64,000 bases of DNA from JAJFKB01 sp965230515. GTDB lineage: Bacteria; Pseudomonadota; Gammaproteobacteria; Pseudomonadales; IMCC2047. The stretch spans positions 3,100,001 through 3,164,000 of the forward strand of contig OZ246007.1 in NCBI GenBank assembly GCA_965230515.1. Reading direction: 5' to 3'. Shown piece after piece: positions 59,776 through 64,000 of this stretch (position 1 is the first letter of the stretch; each line of letters starts with the position of its first letter). The position numbers were made by a program, and so were the translations under genes. Under the pieces are notes generated by a model. That model was not told the DNA's origin and made no database searches. It saw only the letters and a list, made by a program, of their open reading frames with translations.

Positions 59776-61848
59776 ATGCCAATAATTATACGGTTTTTAA
59801 TGGTATATACGCTAATAATAGCATTGTTTGGATGTGCCACTTCAAGCAATAGTGATTTTAGAATTACTTCAGAAGTACCAATTGAGCAAGAAGCTGATGT
59901 TAACAGCATAGAAAAAGAACATTTGGCAAAAAAAAATACTAGAGAGGTATATGAGTTTGTTGGTAATGATGAGTTTATTTCAGACCAAAAAATCCCTATT
60001 AGGCGAATTGGTGGAGATAAGATTCAGGTAAATTTTCGTAATGCTCCTTTAAAGGATATTACAGAAGCTATTCTGGGAGATATGCTCAATGCACCCTACA
60101 CTATTGAGGGTGAAATTAAAGGAGCTGTAACTTTTAGCTCAAGTAGTCCAATAGCTGAAGAAGCTTTGTTAGGACTCTTAGAATCTTTGTTGGTATCCCA
60201 TGGTATTGCGATGGTGCACACTGAGGATAATATTATAAGGTTGGGACCTGCAAAAGAGCTTAGAAGTGAACTACCTATCCTAATTAATACGCAGTCAAAA
60301 TTGCCTGGTTATAGCGTGCAAATAGTCACGCTTGAGTATATTTCCGTATTAGAAGCACAAAAAATATTAGCTTCTATAGGCGCGGATAAAAACTTGCTTT
60401 ATTCCGATACAATTAGGAATTTATTAATGGTTGCGGCTCCGGCATCACAGATGGAGAATATTCACCGTACTTTAAAGATGTTTGATGTTGATGTGCTAAA
60501 AGGTATGTCATTTGGAATTTATGAAATTTTTAATGCTACACCAAAAGTGGTGGTGGAAAGATTCAACGAGTTGCTAGGTGGCCCAGATTTAAAGCCGTTT
60601 GCAGGGGTAGTTAAACTGGTTCCAATGGAAGAGCTCAATAGCATAATGGTGATTACGTCTAGAAGCCATTTTTTACCAAAAATTAAGGACTGGATACAAA
60701 AGCTTGACAAGATCAATTTAGAGGAGAATGCAGGTTCGGTAGCGACAGAGCTTTTTATTTATAATGTACAAAATGGGGAGGCATCTCAGTTAGCTGATTT
60801 ATTAACTCAGGTTTTTGGGGGGTTAGCAAAAATAGGTCTTTCTTCTAGCTCAAAAACTAGTGGCGATACAGCACCTGGGTATAAACCAAAAGTTATAGGA
60901 GAAGCCAAGAATGGCTTGTCGCAAGCTCAAAATATGCAGAATTCGGGTGGAAAACAGCCTCAAATTGTTGCCAATGAGGCAAATAACTCAATATTAGTGA
61001 TGGCTGATCCTCAAATGTGGAGATCAATTAAGAGTACGCTAAGAAAACTGGATGTAGCACCTGCCCAAGTATTAGTAGAAGTGTCGATTTGGGAGGTAAC
61101 ACTGGATAACAGCTTACGTTATGGTGTTGAGTGGTTTTTTGAAAATGAACTAAACAGTGGTGATTTAGGATTAGCGACACTGGATCTTAATAGCACTGGT
61201 ATCAATGCGACTGTGCCGGGCTTTTCTTATTTAATTAGTGATATTGCCGGTGGATGGAAAGCGGTAATAGATACTTTAGATAAAGAATCTGTAGTAGAGG
61301 TTCTTTCATCACCTTCGATATTGGTGTTAGATAACCAGACAGCAGAAATAAATGTTGGGGATCAACAACCTGTTAGGACAGGGACTTCTGTAAGTGATGG
61401 TGGTACCGTAACTGAAAATATTCAGTTTAAAGATACTGGTGTGCGATTGAGCGTAAAGCCAAGAGTGAACGCAGGTGGGTTAGTTATTATGGAGATTGAC
61501 CAAGAAGTAACAGACGTTGGCAATATTGATACAGCAACTGGTCAAAGGGCATTTCTTCGAAGGAATATCAGTAGTATGGTTGCAATTCAGAGTGGCGACA
61601 CAATAGTTCTTGGTGGGTTAATCCAACAAAATAAATCTGACGGTTCATCAGGGTTACCTTTTTTAAGTCGTATACCAATAATGGGAGGGGTATTTGGTTC
61701 ACAATCAAATGATCTTAAGCGAACAGAGTTGTTAATTACAATTAGTCCAAGGGCAATAACTCGTTATAGAGATTTTGTAAAAGTTGGGGAAGAGATTAGA
61801 GAAAAAATGGCACGTGTTAGAGCAGCATTTGAGACTAAAGAGAAATAG
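59776..61848 (+). CDS. gspD: Type II secretion outer-membrane secretin GspD
   Basis: A 690-residue secretin that forms the outer-membrane channel. The signal peptide ends in a lipobox L-F-G-C with lipidated Cys20, so it may reach the outer membrane as a lipoprotein without a separate pilotin. N0-N3 domains (about 75-420) contain the V-N-F-R-N-A-P-L-K-D-I start; the C-terminal secretin domain holds the V-x-S-x-P-S-I-L segment and the L-P-F-L-S-R-I-P-I-M-G-G-V-F signature. It is strikingly AT-rich compared with gspE-K. AGGAAAAGAG precedes the ATG. Confidence 0.95.
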   Translation: MPIIIRFLMVYTLIIALFGCATSSNSDFRITSEVPIEQEADVNSIEKEHLAKKNTREVYEFVGNDEFISDQKIPIRRIGGDKIQVNFRNAPLKDITEAILGDMLNAPYTIEGEIKGAVTFSSSSPIAEEALLGLLESLLVSHGIAMVHTEDNIIRLGPAKELRSELPILINTQSKLPGYSVQIVTLEYISVLEAQKILASIGADKNLLYSDTIRNLLMVAAPASQMENIHRTLKMFDVDVLKGMSFGIYEIFNATPKVVVERFNELLGGPDLKPFAGVVKLVPMEELNSIMVITSRSHFLPKIKDWIQKLDKINLEENAGSVATELFIYNVQNGEASQLADLLTQVFGGLAKIGLSSSSKTSGDTAPGYKPKVIGEAKNGLSQAQNMQNSGGKQPQIVANEANNSILVMADPQMWRSIKSTLRKLDVAPAQVLVEVSIWEVTLDNSLRYGVEWFFENELNSGDLGLATLDLNSTGINATVPGFSYLISDIAGGWKAVIDTLDKESVVEVLSSPSILVLDNQTAEINVGDQQPVRTGTSVSDGGTVTENIQFKDTGVRLSVKPRVNAGGLVIMEIDQEVTDVGNIDTATGQRAFLRRNISSMVAIQSGDTIVLGGLIQQNKSDGSSGLPFLSRIPIMGGVFGSQSNDLKRTELLITISPRAITRYRDFVKVGEEIREKMARVRAAFETKEK

Positions 61849-61868
61849 ATTAATTTGGAGTTTAGAAG

Positions 61869-62297
61869 GTGTGTATTAAGAGTAGTATATTTAAATTTGT
61901 TTGTTTAGTAGCGCTGATGTTGGTTAGTGCTTGCAGTTCAATAGGTCACAAATCTATTGAACATACTGTATCAAAGAGGGCTATACTCCATCAGAATGCT
62001 CTTCTAGAGAGTGATTTTAAAAAAGCGTATAAGTTTCTTACACCCAACTATAGAAGGGCTGTTAGTTATAAAGGCTATTTGGCGACTAAAGGTTCCTCAG
62101 TTAAGCGAGTTTCATCCAATATACGTTCTGTTAGATGTGATAAAGAGGTGTGTACAGTAGAAATTGATTTGTACTATCGCTATCAAGGATTAATGGGAAT
62201 GCACACAAAAAACAGTGAAAACCCGATACATCGAGTTAATGAAGAGAAGTGGATTTTAGTTAATGGAGAATGGTGGCTTTACAAAGAAATAAAATAG
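61869..62297 (+). CDS. Small lipoprotein of unknown function
   Basis: 142 residues with a signal peptide and lipobox V-S-A-C (lipidated Cys22). The mature part is mixed alpha/beta with one Cys pair (C-D-K-E-V-C) and a Trp-rich end. The pattern 'N-A-L-L-E-S-D-F-K-K-A-Y-K-F-L-T-P' recalls NTF2-like lipoproteins, but this is only a guess. It lies 20 bases behind gspD with GTG start and may act with the secretin as a pilotin-like partner; that too is conjecture. Confidence 0.7.
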   Translation: MCIKSSIFKFVCLVALMLVSACSSIGHKSIEHTVSKRAILHQNALLESDFKKAYKFLTPNYRRAVSYKGYLATKGSSVKRVSSNIRSVRCDKEVCTVEIDLYYRYQGLMGMHTKNSENPIHRVNEEKWILVNGEWWLYKEIK

Positions 62298-62375
62298 AGT
62301 TCTGACATAAACGAGTTTTGATAAAGAAGGAATAAGATTCCGAAGGTTTAATAAAATTGACTGTATAGTGTTGCT

Positions 62376-64000
62376 TTGAAAGCCAAATCGCATAGTATTT
62401 CAATCGGAGTTGCACAAGTCTTGTTGTTGTGCTTGGCTCTGTTGGGATTATTTATAGATGATCTTGAATCACAATCTACGAATTTAGTTTTTAGTTTCTG
62501 CGATAGTGAAGAGTTTAAGGCTTCTACCAGAATTGCTGCTCGGTCTCTGAGTTTTATTGTGACAGGTAAGCTGAGCGCAAACGAGGAAGTCAAAAAAATT
62601 GTGCTAAAGGACGAGCAGCATCAGCATTTCGCAATGAATCTAGCATTTGAAGAAATGTTTGATAAAAGTCTAAAAGCGATATTTTGCAAAAAAAAATTTA
62701 GCTACCAAATTAGCGTACAAATCCCAATTTCCAGCATACCATTTGACCAGCACAAACTGGTTGTCAATGCAGTCACAGATTCCGGAACGAAGCCGATTGG
62801 TATATTGTTTTTTAAGCGCGATAAGCCAATAGGCTACGTCGAAAGTGTAAATCCGGTGGGTCGAACTATTAACACCATTAGTGGCTGGGCGATATCCGCA
62901 AACGGGCCGGTTACGATACAGCTGATTGTGAAGGGTAGAAGCATAGCTGAAACACGTACAGGCATATCTAGACAGGATGTGGCGGATGTCTATAAACACT
63001 GGCCTGACGCAGCGAGTTCAGGTTTCTCAATGGTTGTTCCATTTGCTGAATTAGAGCCGGGTACTCATGATACTCAGATCAGGTTTATTGACAGTCAAGG
63101 TCGAAGCCAGATGATGAAGGGTCCTGTGATTGATAATGATCACGCGTTTGCGTTGGTTGAATCTAAACCGAAACCAATTGTTCTCGGGGCTAAGAACGTG
63201 GTTTCTGGTTGGGCTGTTGGCAAGAGAGGAGAAGTGACTGTTCGCATCAGGGTCGGTGATTCTGTCGTTGCTACAGTAAAAGCAAATGGCAACCGCTCGG
63301 ATGTGGGCAATGTATTCAAACACTGGGAGCGCGCCAATCAGTCTGGATTTCAGTGGTTGGTTCCTTTTCGTGAATTACCTCGTGGGCGTTATCCGTTGGT
63401 GTTGGAGTTTGTTGAAGATGGTGAAGTATTCCAGGTCTCCGAGGGCCCGCTGGTACAAAATGATCGTCCTGTCGGCAGGGTGATCAGTGACAGATGGAGG
63501 ATGATAGACCCTGAGCGAATGAACGTGGTCGTGTGGGTTGCCGATGAAGATGGCATATCGACAGTAGAGCTCTATGCTGACCCTGGCAAAGGAAGGATTC
63601 CAATGCGCCTGGTCAAGTCCCCGGTATCCTACGAACAAGTACGAAAATCTGGTGAGGATGAATTGGGGCCACCCTCAACAGCCGTGCAAGAGGGGCAATT
63701 GTTTGAAGGGAAACCGGGTGCTGATTTATTCGCAGAGGGGTTGAGCAGGATATTTGTACGCGTTGTTGATCGGGCAGGTAGCGTATCCATTTTGCCGGGA
63801 CCGCTGGTGTTATCGGAAGGAGGTGCTGTGCAACCCTGTATTGGGGATCCCGTCAGATTATATTTCCCCGGAGATACCCGGTTCTGGAGAAAAGGTGCAC
63901 CTGAGCTAAACGAGTTGAGAAGGCTCTTTGGAAGCAGCTGCATTGAAGTCGGGATGCAAAGCCGTGTCGAATATCTAAGGACGACCAAGGGTAAAGAGCA
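62376..64000 (+). CDS. Large membrane-anchored protein with repeated beta-sandwich units, 3'-truncated by window
   Basis: A frame of 541 codons stays open from the stop at 62358-62360 to the end of the window and shows coding character throughout. TTG 62376 is the first good start. A membrane helix (about residues 8-27) is followed by an alpha-rich stretch, then two similar units of about 95 residues (about 154-250 and 266-355). Both units carry the pattern S-G-W-A, an (R/S)-x-D-V segment, (Y/F)-K-H-W and S-G-F followed by V-P-F-x-E-L. A third divergent unit begins near 372. The frame may turn into an enzyme domain near 485 (P-C-I-G-D-P-V-R-L-Y-F). Such units are found in glycan-related surface proteins. 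No function is assigned. Confidence 0.8.
   Translation, partial: MKAKSHSISIGVAQVLLLCLALLGLFIDDLESQSTNLVFSFCDSEEFKASTRIAARSLSFIVTGKLSANEEVKKIVLKDEQHQHFAMNLAFEEMFDKSLKAIFCKKKFSYQISVQIPISSIPFDQHKLVVNAVTDSGTKPIGILFFKRDKPIGYVESVNPVGRTINTISGWAISANGPVTIQLIVKGRSIAETRTGISRQDVADVYKHWPDAASSGFSMVVPFAELEPGTHDTQIRFIDSQGRSQMMKGPVIDNDHAFALVESKPKPIVLGAKNVVSGWAVGKRGEVTVRIRVGDSVVATVKANGNRSDVGNVFKHWERANQSGFQWLVPFRELPRGRYPLVLEFVEDGEVFQVSEGPLVQNDRPVGRVISDRWRMIDPERMNVVVWVADEDGISTVELYADPGKGRIPMRLVKSPVSYEQVRKSGEDELGPPSTAVQEGQLFEGKPGADLFAEGLSRIFVRVVDRAGSVSILPGPLVLSEGGAVQPCIGDPVRLYFPGDTRFWRKGAPELNELRRLFGSSCIEVGMQSRVEYLRTTKGKE

Noticed and set aside
62348..63988. Several minus-strand frames of 60-119 codons at the window end
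   Set aside because: All lie opposite one continuous plus-strand frame with a membrane anchor and internal repeats.
1..64000. CRISPR arrays, insertion sequences, prophage genes
   Set aside because: No spaced direct repeats, transposase, integrase or phage structural motifs were seen on either strand.

Overview
The window reads as chromosomal DNA of an aerobic, heterotrophic gammaproteobacterium with moderate GC content, possibly a marine lineage. This is inferred from three things: the block thrS-infC-rpmI-rplT-pheS-pheT-ihfA-merR-tRNA-Pro, two large TonB-dependent receptors, and a complete general-secretion operon. I could not check the taxonomy by search. No insertion sequence, prophage gene or CRISPR array was seen.

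Region 1 (1-12.6 kb, + strand) is a catabolic operon that starts before the window. It encodes two HyuA-type subunits, a HyuB-type subunit, a small zinc-ribbon subunit and a 34-kDa protein. These match by kind and size the five subunits of acetophenone carboxylase. They are followed by an acyl-CoA ligase, a zinc-finger OB-fold protein with a thiolase, and a TonB-dependent receptor. The logic is ketone + CO2 -> beta-keto acid -> beta-ketoacyl-CoA -> acyl-CoA + acetyl-CoA. If the ketone is acetophenone, the product is benzoyl-CoA.

Region 2 (12.7-26.6 kb) is the aerobic benzoyl-CoA epoxidation (box) pathway: boxC, boxB and boxA, a benzoate-CoA ligase, an alpha/beta hydrolase, a cupin-like DUF4863 protein, a TonB-dependent receptor on the minus strand, and two BoxR/BzdR-type regulators (XRE helix-turn-helix fused to a shikimate-kinase-like domain). 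A repeated TGYA-N6-TGCA element overlaps or flanks the promoters of boxC, DUF4863-boxR1, boxR2, the ligase and the receptor, which looks like one regulon. Regions 1 and 2 together suggest an aerobic route from an aryl ketone through benzoyl-CoA to ring epoxidation. boxD, the aldehyde dehydrogenase, is not in the window.

Region 3 (26.8-35.7 kb) is housekeeping: malate dehydrogenase with an unusual C-terminal tail, thrS, infC, rpmI, rplT, a perfect hairpin directly before pheS, pheST, ihfA, a MerR regulator and tRNA-Pro(GGG).

Region 4 (35.7-51.6 kb) is a cell-surface locus. It has rmlA, rmlC and rmlB (dTDP-rhamnose precursors, no rmlD), a GT2 glycosyltransferase, two secreted proteins of unknown function, a periplasmic parvulin, two acyltransferases, a Wzm/Wzt-type polysaccharide ABC exporter, and an 1130-residue methyltransferase/coiled-coil/GT2/GT4-like fusion.

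Region 5 (51.7-62.3 kb) is a type II secretion operon in the order E-F-G-H-I-J-K-L-M-(C/N)-D, followed by a small lipoprotein. The window ends inside a large membrane-anchored protein with repeated beta-sandwich-like units (62376 onward).
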